A program made the position numbers and the translations under genes. Of a stretch of 64,000 nt of DNA, positions 23,480-35,439 are shown one piece after another. This stretch comes from Sipunculus nudus. Taxonomy: Eukaryota; Annelida; Sipuncula; Golfingiida; Sipunculidae. The stretch spans positions 42,103,676-42,167,675 of the forward strand of contig CM049311.1 of the NCBI GenBank assembly GCA_026874595.1, given 5' to 3'. The stretch's first letter is position 1; each line of letters opens with the position of its first letter. Below the pieces are notes generated by a model. That model searched no databases. It saw nothing but the letters and a program-made list of their open reading frames with translations, and had not been told where the DNA came from.

Positions 23480-25690
23480 GCCAGGCCACTGAAAATGGCC
23501 CCAGCCAGTGATCAAAATGGAAGTGGATCCATACAACACATGACATATATTTGGCAATATTTATGACTTAAAATTAACTCCTTGTCTATACCCAGGTCAA
23601 AAAACGGTATCATCAAATACAATCTGCAGTAAAGGCTCAATGTTATGCCACTCCAGATTGCGCTTTTGAAGTTTTGTTTAAAATTTCATTTTGCACACAT
23701 TCTTTTTTATAGATTTACCGGTTATGCCCTCAGAGCAAGCAAAAAACATCAAACCAGGGCATGGGAGTATTTTGAAGTTTCAAACACTGTTTGTATTGCT
23801 ACTTAAATTGTCCTTTATCACAAAATAATTATATCTTAGTTTTCTTTGGGTGTTATGTCTTAAGTTCACTTACTTTGAAATGATGGATGCCTTCCACTGC
23901 AGTTGGTATAATGTAGATTATTCGGATTATACTGATAATATGACAGCGTCTCCTGAAGCGATATCATCTAGCCAGCCGAAACCGTGTTTTGTTTCAAAAT
24001 TTCAAAATTTACAAGAAAACATTGGATATCGTAAAAAAATGTTTATTTTCGGACATTTTTTTTCATGTAATATGCCGACGGCAAGGTGTGTAAATTTTAC
24101 TAATTCCGTAAAATATTCTGATGGGTTACTTAAATTTGATATCTAGAAATAAATGATCAGTAAAATTAAATATGTACCTGTAGATCACATGGAAACATTA
24201 TACCCTCAAATGGGGACACCCAGTAAATAGGTAAAATCACTGTTTTCCTTATTATTCTTTGCCTTATCAGATAACAATTAAATAATTTTTCCACATACAA
24301 AAATTACATATCATCGTGTAGGATTTTTCCAGCTGGATTGAATACTGTTGGAATTAAAGTTTGAGGACAATTTATAAGGGCCTGGGGTCATTTTCAGTAG
24401 CCTTACCCATATACTGGCTTCTTGCCACCCCCACTTATAATGAACTGGTCGGAATACTTCCGACCGTTCCGGGCGTACTTGCAGTGCGGTACAGACGATC
24501 CCATTTCAAGTTTGGGATCACGGAAGACATTAATTATAATGTTTATCCTTGCCCGTAGATTATGCCTAAATTGAGGCAGAAATAAAATCATGTTTTCTGG
24601 TATGTGGACATAATCACTGTATACATACGTCATATTTAAAAAAAGGAAGTGATAATGTATATATGTTTCTGATATTACCAATAAATTCAGAGCAGGCCTT
24701 TAGCAACACCAGAATTTCCTTTTCCATTGAAAATCGTACAAAACAAACCAACTTGAAAATCGTACAAAACAAACCAACGCAAGGCTAATCAAATATTGTG
24801 ATTGTGACAGAAGCATTTATGTCAACATGGTCAGGAAAGGTAATGTATTCAAATGACTGTCACTGAGGAATTGTTTATTTATAATTAACGAAAACAAGAG
24901 TTCACTAAAATTAAAAATTTTAACCCCTGCGGAGCTTGAAATTGACACTGGATTGAATGGACTGTGTAAACTCTGCTCAGAGAGCCACCAGTGATACATT
25001 GTAAAAGGTGATGGTGCGTGGGGACGCGCCTGGAGAAAATTTATAGGGCACACACGTGTACCCAAGTGTATATTGTGAATGTTATTTACACTGCTTGTAA
25101 TCACTGATAAGTTCATAAGGATCCATAATCTTCCATCGATATTTAAATTATGGGTGGTGGTGGTGGAAATAACACTTGGATGGTGTCACTGTTATAAGCA
25201 CATTCGGACGATATATGGTTGTTTTGTGATGAATACCGACACTTTTTAAGCCGAGATGTTGCAGTGATTGTTGATGTAAATGTATCAGGTTTTTTTCAAA
25301 CTTAAAAAAATGTCCTATGACTCTGAAACAGCGTACAGGGGTGCCAATCATATGATATAACAGGGGCTACATCCATATATTAATGATAGTAACGTGCTAG
25401 CTGCTATTATTGTTTGACTCCTCACTCCTCACATCGCCAGACAGCGGGATTCTATCTCCTGCAAAATGGAACACCGCTTATGACGTCACGCGCGTGCGAG
25501 GCAGAATCTTGCAGAAGTTGACCAGGCACAAAATGTCGTAAACAGCCCGTGAGTTTCTCCTGGATTTTGATTTTTGTTCATTACAGGCTATTCATCTCGG
25601 GTATGTGGCATTTTTCCTGTCAGAAAATTAGGTCGCGTTCTCAATTCTTTTAAAAATGATCGTGAAAAAACAGTGTTTCACGGTTGGTGC
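23170..25690. other. non-coding, AT-rich, microsatellite
   Basis: A (TA)n tract lies at about 23419-23477. Near 23190-23290 are degenerate AAAATGTTTTATAAACGTTT-like repeats, near 24440 a small hairpin (GGTCGGAATACTTCCGACC), and near 24725-24775 a 30 bp direct duplication (GAAAATCGTACAAAACAAAC twice). A CpG-containing patch with TGACGTCA lies near 25470-25510. I see no gene. Confidence 0.5.
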
Positions 25691-25699
25691 AACGGACTA

Positions 25700-27070
25700 T
25701 ATAGGTCTTGTAGTGTAATGAGAACATTTAGTAGATTTATGTCATGACGACCTCGATACTCCTTAATTGACCTATCCATGAACTATATGCGACCTTAATT
25801 GCATATTCATTCAATGAATAAACATAAGCATGGGACAAAGGAGCAACCAATCAGGTGACCTTAAACATTGTAAAGCGTCAATCATCTGACAAAAACAAAA
25901 ATTTGCATAATTTGACAGAGCTCTGTCAAACAGAACACGTGTAGTCTATAAATACTACCAGTGGCAGTACCCGTGTCCGCATGTTTTTTCTGGAATAATT
26001 TTTTATACAGGTAAAGCAGTGTAAACCTTTCTTGTCCAAAGGTTGCAGGAGCTATTCCGCCGACTACCTGCGTAAAAAGTAATACCTTACCTTGCCTTGA
26101 TTTTATATGAGACAAATAATCCAAAATATGACAAAACAAGCTACAGCGTTTACGACTTATTCCTTACCTGAGAACTGATAATAAACAAGCCAGTCAAACT
26201 TATGACGTCAGTCAATTGATGATGACGTGCGACCGATCACTGTGACGTCTTTGTGACGTCACTGTTGTCTAACAAACACCAAACGCAGCCATAGACATGG
26301 AAAGTGTAACATGGAGGAATGTACTGTCTAGCAGTGCCGGGAAGACGCCATTCACAGCAAAAATAACGCAAAAGAGTCGCAAAGTAAATACGTTTTTCAT
26401 GATATATAACAACTTTACACAAAATCGGCGGAATATCTGTATATCTGCCTCAGGCCAAAGGGCATTTTTAAAGAATATTTTAAAAATAATTATCGCGAAA
26501 AAACATGCGGACACGGGTACTGGGACGGACTATATACGAAGGAGACAGTATAAAAAGTTTTCTAGGTTACAGGTTGCGGGAGCCATTCCCACGACTACCG
26601 AGTGAATAATAATGTCTTACCTGGCACATAATTCGTATGGGACAAATAATCCAATATATGCAACACAGTTCATATATGACTGCGATATAGTAAACAATGG
26701 TCAGGTGATACCAGTTGATGACGTCAGTCAATACAACGTCATGCGCCATCGCCCTCTGTGACGTCATTATTATGTTATAAACAGCTCTCGCTACCATGGG
26801 CATGGAAGTCCATATGTGTAGGATGGTTTTTGGGGGCTCATTATAATAATACGTTAAAAGGGCGGAGAATTTGGGCTGTGGTGGATAGGTCAATTAGTGA
26901 TACTCTTTAATGATCTGGTCATATGTAATAAATGGTCTATGGAACATAAACTGGTGTGCTATATGGTATCATTCCCACAACTCAGTATTGTTTAATACAG
27001 ATGTGTAAGTATTTAAGACTGTTTTAAGTGTACTATTGTCTGTTGATGTAGTTTGTTTAGATGGACTATA
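25700..27070 (+). repeat. opposite-strand gypsy LTR fragment, interrupted
   Basis: 25705-25779 and 26886-27068 are the reverse complement of adjacent parts of the 1.17 kb LTR (around 10620-10690 and 10460-10630 in the left copy). They therefore represent one LTR fragment in the other orientation, split by the insertion at 25780-26885. The right side is cut at the MITE beginning at 27071. Confidence 0.8.
25780..26885. mobile_element. ~1.1 kb insertion with GACCTATCCA ends, internally duplicated
   Basis: The ends are inverted (GACCTATCCA / TGGATAGGTC). Comparison with the intact LTR (CCTTAATTAGTG) suggests an AATT duplication, although the site is palindromic. Inside are two diverged direct repeats (about 26030-26300 and 26560-26830, sharing AGGTTGC.GGAGC.ATTCC and ATGACGTCAGTCAAT). 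Around 25960-26535 is a pair of inverted AGTACCCGTGTCCGCATGTT ends related to the MITEs at 27.1-28.3 kb. No coding sequence. Confidence 0.65.
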
Positions 27071-27700
27071 GTCCGTTCCAGTACCCCTGTCCACCTGTTT
27101 TTTCGTTATTAGCCTATTTTTTTGTTAATCAAAGAACGTCCAAACTTTTTGATCTTATGTCGGAAAGAGGAAAAAGCGTAATTAACTATTAATTATTATG
27201 AAAATAATAGCGTACCTTATGTCATTTTCCTGTAAACAATTTAAAAGCATTTTATGAGTAACAAGTCTATTATGTAGCGACATCGTGCCACTAATCTGTG
27301 AAATGGGCATATCAGGGATTAGTGATGACGTCATAATAGACGTGACGTACTAAAGAGGCGCCAATATTCATGGGACCAATAATCAAGAGCTCCCGACCCC
27401 TGTTTACAGTGAGACTTGTATTCTCCGCGTGCACGCGCTTCACTGTTACGTCACATTACTTCATATCCATATTCAAGGAGGATAAACAATGCCCACTTAT
27501 TAGGGACGCCATGAACCACGGATATATATGAGATATGTCAACCAGGCCGTAAAGTGAATAATATTTATATTTTGAGTAGGTAAGGTACCAAAAATTACGC
27601 TTTTGCCTCTTCATGCCATTGGTGCAAATATTATTTTGCAAGTTTGTCTTATGTAGAGATAATCGCCAAAAAACAGGTGGACAGGGGTGCTGGAACGGAC
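27071..27700. mobile_element. MITE, GTCCGTTCCAGTACCCCTGT ends, copy 1
   Basis: Terminal inverted repeats of about 40 bp (left GTCCGTTCCAGTACCCCTG, continuing to CACCTGTTTTTTCG; right end exactly inverted apart from a few changes) enclose 630 bp without genes. TATA stands on both sides. The interior includes GATGACGTCATAATAGACG and TTACGTCACATTAC. Confidence 0.85.
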
Positions 27701-27704
27701 TATA

Positions 27705-28322
27705 GTCCGTTTCAGTACCCCTGTCCACCTGTTTTTTCGCGATTATTTATCTGTGAATCAAAGAACGCCAAAAATGTTTGACCTTGGGGAAGAAAGAGGA
27801 AAAAGCGTAATTAACTAATATGGAAATAATAGCCTACCTTGTGTTATTTTCCTATAAACAATTTAAAACCATTTTATGAGTAACTAGTCTATTCTTTAGC
27901 GACATCTTGCCACTAATCTGTGAAATGGGCATATCAGGGGATAGTGATGACGTCATAATAGACGTGACGTACTAAAGAGGCACCAACATTCACGGGACCA
28001 ATAATCAAGAGCTGCCGACCTCTGCTTATAGCGAGACTTGTATTCTCCGCGTGCACGCGCTTCACTGTTACGTCACATTACTTTATATCCATATCCAAGG
28101 AGGATAAACAATGGCCGCATATTAGGGACGCCATGAACCACGGATATATTTGAGACATGTCAACCAGGCCGTAAAGTAAATAATATTTATATCGTGAGTA
28201 GGTAAGGTACCAAAAATTACGCTTTTGCCTCTTTATGCCAATGGTGCAAATTTTGTTTGCCAGATTTGTCTTATGAAGAGATAATCGCGAAAAATCAGGT
28301 GGACAGGGGTACAGGAACGGAC
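27705..28322. mobile_element. MITE, GTCCGTTTCAGTACCCCTGT ends, copy 2
   Basis: A second copy, roughly 90% identical by eye to 27071-27700 and in the same orientation, is joined to it through a single TATA. It has the same inverted ends and the same CRE-like motifs (near 27950 and 28070). The tandem join suggests insertion of one copy at the terminal TA of the other. Confidence 0.85.
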
Positions 28323-28439
28323 TATAAATACTGCCAGATTAAAAGGAACTTTTGGGTATTTCCTGGTAAAATTAACTGTCCGGCCAGGTATTTTCCTCCA
28401 AAGGTTCAAGTGCATTTCCATTCTAACTCCTTGAAACCA

Positions 28440-28890
28440 TGATAGTAAGTTTCAGGTTTACAAGGACATTTGCCTGGGACTTCCCTTTTATGTCACGTTA
28501 GAGAATTCTAGGCCTAACAGATACAATTTGTGCCCAATCTGCCTGTCTGGGTGGTCAAAATCATGTTATCGGCATGTAGGTCACAAAATATAGGTCACCA
28601 AGACCTAATTTCAGGAGATTTGCCTAGAACCTCTCAGGATGTTGTGTTAGAAGATTCTAGGCCTAACATATACAATTTGTCCCCACGTTAGAGAATTCTA
28701 GGCCTAATGGATACAATTTGTGCCCCATTTGCCTGTCTGGGTGCTCAAAATCATGTTTTCGACCTGTAGGTCTCAAAATATAGGTAACCGTGACCTTATT
28801 TCAGGTTTCCAAGGAGATTTCCCTAGGTACTCCCTGAATGTACAGTAAGAAGGTTCTAGGTCTAACGGTTATGAATTGTGTCCTGTTAAC
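28440..28890. repeat. degenerate tandem repeat, TTAGAGAATTCTAGGCCTAA
   Basis: Units containing TTCTAGGCCTAAC.GATACAATTTGT recur near 28500, 28650, 28690 and 28850, with a second shared block GCCTGTCTGGGTG.TCAAAATCATGTT. Spacing is about 150-190 bp with one short unit. No coding signal. Confidence 0.7.
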
Positions 28891-28939
28891 GGCCGGACGG
28901 CATTTATTTTCAAAATTAATTGTACAACCAATTGTATGA

Positions 28940-28942
<3 letters not shown>

Positions 28943-29003
<61 letters not shown>

Positions 29004-29150
29004 TTGATCAGACGCCGGGCCTTAAATAGTCGCGTGCCTTATTTAGTCGCCAGGGCAAAACAATGTCTCAGAAAAATAAACGCCCGCCTTAAATATCCGC
29101 CGGTCTTGTTCAGAGGCCGGGTGTCAGCGTAGTTTCCATGTTTGCCGCCA
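28943..29150. repeat. (TA)n joined to GACGCCGGGC repeat, copy 1
   Basis: A (TA)n run at 28943-29000 is followed by CAGACGCCGGGCCTTAAATAG and AAAATAAACGCCCGCCTTAAA. The same words occur inverted at 31350-31490, also beside a (TA)n run, so the TA tract appears to be part of the mobile unit. Confidence 0.6.
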
Positions 29151-29159
29151 GATTCCTTT

Positions 29160-30100
29160 CCCGTCACTATAGCTGGTGCAATAACCTTTCAAATTGACCG
29201 GAGATTGTTGTATGAATTTTTGTTTTATATATTTCTTATACATACATTATATTGATTATATGTTTAATTCTCTATAAATCTTTTTTTTTCTTATGTGCCT
29301 ACCTGTTTCCATAAGGGACACCAAATATTCCCGATTCGTCCACTATGATTAAAGCCGATCACTGATCCTAACAAACACTTCACGAATACGTCAGCAATGA
29401 GAAAGCCAACACTGTCACAGCTGTCAAGATAGGCAAAAATAGTACTGCTTGACACAAGCGGTACAACTTGGTACGATGAGAGTCTACCTCACGGATGGTT
29501 GAACAGATTGAACAAATACGTTTGGACACATATTTCTTGTGCAGTCGGACGACACCAATGATGGTGTCAAGCGTTACCATTTCTAGCCACTGTCAAGCCA
29601 AATTACTTCCTATCCTTTTTAAAGCACTTTTAAGTGAGTCCCCTATGCTACCAAAACCATGCTTCTGAGGTAATCTTAAAAGTTAATAACAGTATTTTAT
29701 CTTGTCGACAACTATACAGTCCGTGGAATATTACCGGCAGTAAATGTCACATACCACCTAAAGGGGCCCAATCATCAATAATGCATGTTGTATTAACACG
29801 AAAAATATCTTCTTTCCTTTAAAATAAATTTGTACCTGTCAAAATATTGCCCTGAAACCATTAACTTACTCCTGTAAACGAGTATTAAAAACAGTGGACC
29901 GGGCGCGATCACAGGTGTCAACATAAATATAGCACGTGCATCGATTGGGCCAAAACACGTGTCAATCATATGATGCCCTCATTGAATTTGCCCAAAAATG
30001 TTATACATGTTCCTGCTAGCTGACATCGCGTGTTGCGGCTCACAATCGGACCTCCCGGTCACACGGTCTTGTTATGGTAAACAGACAGACGTGGGCTGTG
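29160..30100. other. non-coding region
   Basis: I see no gene or recognisable repeat boundary. A 66-codon minus frame (29380-29580) is too short and unsupported. Confidence 0.4.
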
Positions 30101-30108
30101 TTTACCTG

Positions 30109-30619
30109 CAGGGTTTTGCCCAGGTACAAGTGAAAGTACCTAGGTACAGGTACAGGTACTTGTGAATTGGCCAGGTACAGGTACAGGTACTTGATTTTCA
30201 CAGAGTACCTAGGTACAGGTACAGGTACATTTATTTTAAGATCACTTCAAAGACGTTTTTAAAGATAATAATAGCGGCATAAATTCACATATATATGCAA
30301 GTTAACATGCCTTTCAAACAATATTGAAGTCTTTGGCTAAAGTAAATTCTAAATATAAGTATAAAGTATATTATCACACTGATGGCTTGCTGATTATTTT
30401 ACACTAAAGGTAATCAATTTTTATACTTAAAGAGGAAAAAACTTTAAAAAATGAAAAAAATGAAAATGTACCTGGAGTACCTTGTACCAGGTACAGGTAC
30501 TTTAGCTCCGGGTACAGGTACAAGGTACTTCCTACTCATGACCGGCAGGTACAGGTACAGGTACTCTGAAATATGTACCTAGGTACAGGTACAGGTACAA
30601 GTATCTGGCCCCATCCCTG
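30109..30619. mobile_element. 511 bp hAT-type MITE with GGTACA arrays
   Basis: The ends are CAGGGTTTTGCCCAGGTAC and, inverted, CAGGGATGGGGCCAG, matching the CAGGG start typical of hAT elements. An exact 8 bp duplication, TTTACCTG, flanks it (30101-30108 and 30620-30627), the hallmark hAT length. Both arms are built of repeated CAGGTA/GGTACAGGTAC words around an AT-rich core. There is no transposase, so it would have depended on a hAT enzyme encoded elsewhere. Confidence 0.9.
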
Positions 30620-30627
30620 TTTACCTG

Positions 30628-31440
30628 TAGGGTTTTCCCACAGGTAACAGAAAACAACACAAGAATTTTAGTTTAACATCACCAATAGAATGCTTATTAC
30701 TAACATGCCAAAACAGTATACTGTCAGTCAGTGCATAGGGTGTACGCTTTACTACAGATACGGAGGGTATGCTTCGGGTGTACGTTTTAATAAAGATCTG
30801 ACGGGTGGCCGATTACTAAACTTCACCATTGGCTTCACAAGCTTCATTTCCTTAAATATACGTAGGGACCCCAGCTACTCCCTAAGGGACTTACCTGCGG
30901 GCCCTTGAGGACTGACCTCCAGGCCCGCTAACTCGTGACTGAAATCTCATGCCCTCCCCCTCAACTGGCCGTGATTCCTTATCCAGGCATTAATGGTGAG
31001 CCCACTTATAGTGTGGGGGTGAGGGTTTTCTGTTAAGAGTATATGGAATATCCTACATACCAACATGCAGAGTCAAAACAAGGTGTTAAAAAGCTGTTTG
31101 CCAGGTACTGAGACTGTGCTGGGGTGGTTTTGCTAGGAAACGTTTGTATAAAGCAAAACTGAACTGATAGTGTGAAAGAACAGGTATAATATTGCTCTTG
31201 ATTATGTCCCTTTAAATACGCTGTGTGAAGCTGAATCAGTTAAAAGTCGGAAGTAATGTGTCATGAAAATGAATTACGCTGTGCCGTTAAAAGTACAACC
31301 CCACCCCCTGTATATCGATGGAACCAATGTTACAAGTTGTACGTGGTGCATAATAGAAGCCGGCCTTGTTTAGACGCCGGGTCAAAGCAGGGCTAGGGTC
31401 TGAAAAAAATAAACGCCCGGGCGTCTGATCCAGGAAATAC

Positions 31441-31485
<45 letters not shown>

Positions 31486-32510
31486 GTATATATAGCAATC
31501 GCACCAAAGCGCTCAACGTAATTAACGTAATCAATAATACACGTTACTTGCAAATGTTGTTGCTACTCCAGTTTTATGCACGTAATGACATATTTTATTC
31601 CGCAGGAATACTTTGAGCAGATAAATTAGAAAACAATTACACCCTCCCCCTCCTCCGATATATTATCAGATGCTTTTAAATCTGAGCTTCATAGGTCTCT
31701 AAGCCCAGAGTCCCCATTTATTTTAATGACTTATACTGCACGTCACCACCTGTGAAGCCAGCCCACGAATGTAGCCATGAGCGATTAAGTAAACAGGTAC
31801 ATTAATTTATCATCGGCTGGACCAGAGAGAGTACCCCAGATAACCAACAGGTTCAAGGGGACTCCACACTCTGAGCTTCTCCATACAGTTTCATATTTCC
31901 AAAAGGGCACAATGTCATAATGTTATTATATAACCCGCCCCCCACCAGCACCGCTCATCTCATTATTTCTACAATGCATAGTTAAGTACAAATCTTGTTG
32001 ACTCGTGAGCAATGGGAATGTTTCCCCAGTTGGATTGTATTACCATTAACTTGGTTCAGAAGTTCAGCCTCCCTGTGCCCCCTTGGACCAAAAAGTGCCC
32101 CCCCCCCCCCCAAGAGGCCTTAGTAACACACATACATTTGTAACAGGGCTTCCCCGAACGACCAACATGACCAGTAGGTAAGTGTTTGTGCCAACCACAA
32201 CAACTGGCAACTTTTCTGACTCTGCTACAGCTAGCACTGTTGACACTTTCAGCATAGGCAGGTCAATATATGAAAATATATGTCCTGACCCTAAAAAATT
32301 GCAAGAAAAGTTTTTTTTTTTTTTTTTGCTTTAACTAGTTCTGTAGGTCTTCCGCATCTCCAGAAAAAAAGTCTTCCGAAATCGAAGCCCGGGAAAGGGG
32401 TGAGATTACATAATTTCAAGATGGCGGTCGACCAGAATTTCAATTTCCAACAACTCTTTTATGCTTCATTTTAACCCCATAAATGTATAACAAACAGATA
32501 AAATCATGAT
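30628..32510. other. non-coding, repeat remnants
   Basis: It contains the inverted second copy of the GACGCCGGGC/(TA)n repeat (31350-31490; TA tract 31441-31482), a C-run near 32095-32112 and a T-run near 32310. No gene seen. Confidence 0.5.
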
Positions 32511-32517
32511 ACCAATG

Positions 32518-32666
32518 AATCAAATAAGCTTTATAGAAAGTTCTGTATAACATCACCATGACGTCATGATAGGTAAAATTTGTCACAGCGCTTTATTTGT
32601 TACAAATGTTATCTAACATGACGTCATAGTTACGTCATACAGAACGTTTTATAAGCTTATTTGAAT
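32518..32666. repeat. fold-back element with CRE palindromes
   Basis: The arms CAAATAAGCTTTATAGAAAG...ATGACGTCATGA (32521-32569) and their inverted counterpart (about 32616-32664) pair imperfectly over about 48 bp, around a ~45 bp loop. Each arm carries TGACGTCA, and the right arm has a further TTACGTCA. It lies about 250 bp upstream of the CXC gene remnant and could act on its promoter. Confidence 0.7.
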
Positions 32667-32889
32667 TCCGCTCTCTAATTTCAAAATAACTTGCTAATTT
32701 AATGTATTTTTTGTCTCTTTAATGTTCTGTGGAGATGCTGGGTGCAATTTAATTATGAAAGATAGTATAAACTATAAGAAATAGACATGGTCTTTTAAAT
32801 TCATGAAAGTGCAGAAGGCCAGACTTTCATTATCAGTGGTAAGCCAAATTTTTTGTTTACTTAGCACCTTATACATTTCATAATTTTAG

Positions 32890-34260
32890 TGCAGCAGCAG
32901 GCATTTTTGAAAGCATTTGAATATTTAGAAATGAATGATGAAGAACAGTTGACAATTTCAGATCTGGTGAGTAAAATGAAAGGCTGTTTACCAGATGATG
33001 ACATTGTCCAATATGGGAATCAATACTTTAAAGAAAAACTGAAAGAGCGCTATGACGACTCAATTTTCATACCTAAAGGGCTCAATGATATAGTGACTAT
33101 GCGAAAAAATACATCGAAATTACTTCGCGAATATTTAAGAACTGCTCGTTGTGGAGATGAAGTGAGTCAGAAACATGCCATTATTGATGCTGCCGCTAGG
33201 TTAATCAAAAGTGAAATCAAGACCACTGTTCCGTCGGTTACTAATCAGTATCCTCCGTCAACAAGTCTAAGTTTGAGTCCCGCCCTTGACATTCTTCCGA
33301 TGTCCCTTCGTTCCTTGTTAGACCTGATCTTTGTTGGGACTGCCAAGCATGAGAAAGTAGCATCCATTGGTCAATCAATAATACAGGCTGCTCGTCCACG
33401 TGCTGTAATAGCCCTACTACAAATTGGTCTGTCGTCACAGCTGCACTACCTGTACAAGTCTAGATTTCTTGTGGGCAATCTGTCGACCATGGGGTTTTGC
33501 TCCTCATATTCTGAGGTGCAAAGATTTCAGAAGAATGCTGCAGATGTGGTTTCGAATGATGTATTAGGACCGATACTGGATATGATTGTGTTTGCAGCAG
33601 ACAACGTTGACCACAATATCTTAACCATCGATGGGAAAGGGACCTTTCATGGCAAGGGTATGATTGCTGCCACCACGCCTGGAGTGAATACCACGCATGT
33701 GATAACTAGAAGAAGTCCATCGGTTCTGAAGCCAGAAGGTCACAGAAATGGCCAGGATTTATATTACAGATTACCGCTTTTCGAACTACGTGCGTCGCAA
33801 TGTAATCTTTCAATCTCTACCACAGCTTTGTGGCTCAGAACCGTCAGTCGACATCCTTTGGGAGCTCTCTCTGTGTTTCCGTAAACCAGTCCCCAGCTGG
33901 GGAGGAATGATGCATGTTATCCACAGCGGTCAGGATCACCCCTGCAAGTCCTCTATTAACTACTTGCCCATGAACGACATGTATCCAGGGAACCCAACCT
34001 GTATCTTGTCCACTCTTACCTACATCAACAGTCTTGCGCACAGGCACAATGTTCCACCCGTCATTACGTTTGATCAACCCCTTTTCTGGAAGGCTTCTGA
34101 AATTATCCACAACTCCCCAAAGGATAGCCGATTGAAAACAATCGTGTTAATGCTTGGTAGCTGTCATACACCAATGAACTTGCTCGGCGCCATTATGACC
34201 CTCATGGCCGGATCTGGACTCAAGACGTTCTTGAAGAGATTTATGGGGAGAATGCTGTGA
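32890..34260 (+). pseudogene. N-terminal conserved region of the CXC gene
   Basis: The frame runs from the acceptor at 32889 to about 33740. A frameshift then moves the homologous sequence to the frame holding DILWELSLCF, GMMHVIHSGQDHPCKSS and YLPMNDMYPGNPTCILSTL, up to a stop at 34258. The block ADNVDHN...DGKGTFHGKGMIA with an Asp, His and Asn cluster, and ITFDQPLFWKASEI with HTPMNLLGAI, look like conserved active or ligand sites, but no named fold can be assigned by eye. The apparent GTG start at 32889 is the splice acceptor and not a start codon. Confidence 0.75.
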
Positions 34261-35439
34261 AACATATTATGACAGGAAAGTCTGTACAACGTGGTTTCAG
34301 GGGCCATCTGTTGGTTGAGAAGTGTTTAAATGGGATGTTGGTCACTGAATACAAATTTTGCAGGGGTTGTCACTGAATGTGATGAACTCTACAGTTCATT
34401 GTTAACAGGAGACACGACTGCTGAGTCTGTCCTCTCTGAGGATAAGGTAGAAGTAGACAGAATTCTCAAAGAGAAAAAGAGTGGCCTTGCTGAATGGTCG
34501 CGGACTACAAACTTTGGCTTTCATACATGGATATGATTAAAGCCGCTAGAATGCTTGTATATGCAGATAGAACAGGTTCTTGGGCCTCACACCTCTGGGC
34601 TTTAGGACAATGTTTACCTATCTTTGCAGCAGCAGGGCATAATAATTATTTGAAGTCTGTATATCTGTATCTGCAACAGGTGAAAGACCTTGAATCTAGA
34701 CACCCAGAAGTATTCAGAAAGTTCATGGAAGGATTCCATGTAATTCGTAGAACATATCAATTTAAGGCTCGACTTGGGGCAGATCTTGTGATTGAGCAGA
34801 CTTTGATGAGGTCACTGAAATCTTCTGGACGTCTGACAAGAGGCAGCGGTGTAACTGAAGAGCAGCGTACCCTGTGGACAATGTCAGCACCCGTGTGTTC
34901 GGAATACAATGCTGCTTTGCAGGAATTGACTCATAATGTGTTCATCACAAGTGAGCAGCATAAAGAGGGGTCAGAGGCAAGGATAAAAAGAGACCAGTCA
35001 GACTTGTCAAAGATCAAGGCAAAACTCGAGTCATGTAGCCCATTTTCAGAGGACAGTACTTTGCGCAATATTGTTACAGGCTTAGTAGCTCATGAAACTG
35101 TTGATGACTTTCAAAGCGTAGGACAGAAAGTGGTCGATAAGCTTGTGGGGCAACCAGTATTTACATACTCTTTTAAAAGGAAGGACAAAGCAAAAGCACT
35201 TGGTGACTCATCCGCTGTCAAAGTAGCACCAGACAAGTCCATGGACCCTGCATTGCTGTTTCAGAGACTGATTGTGATTTCTAGGGCTGGAGATGTGTCT
35301 TTGGAAAGTGCACTTGTATATGAATTAAGTCCATTTTGCCAGCTCTATTTGAGGCAAAGTATGTCCTTAGAAAGCCAGAGAAACCGCAACTGGCCAGAGG
35401 TATTGAAGAATATGCGAAATGGCAGCCTGGTAAAGCTGT

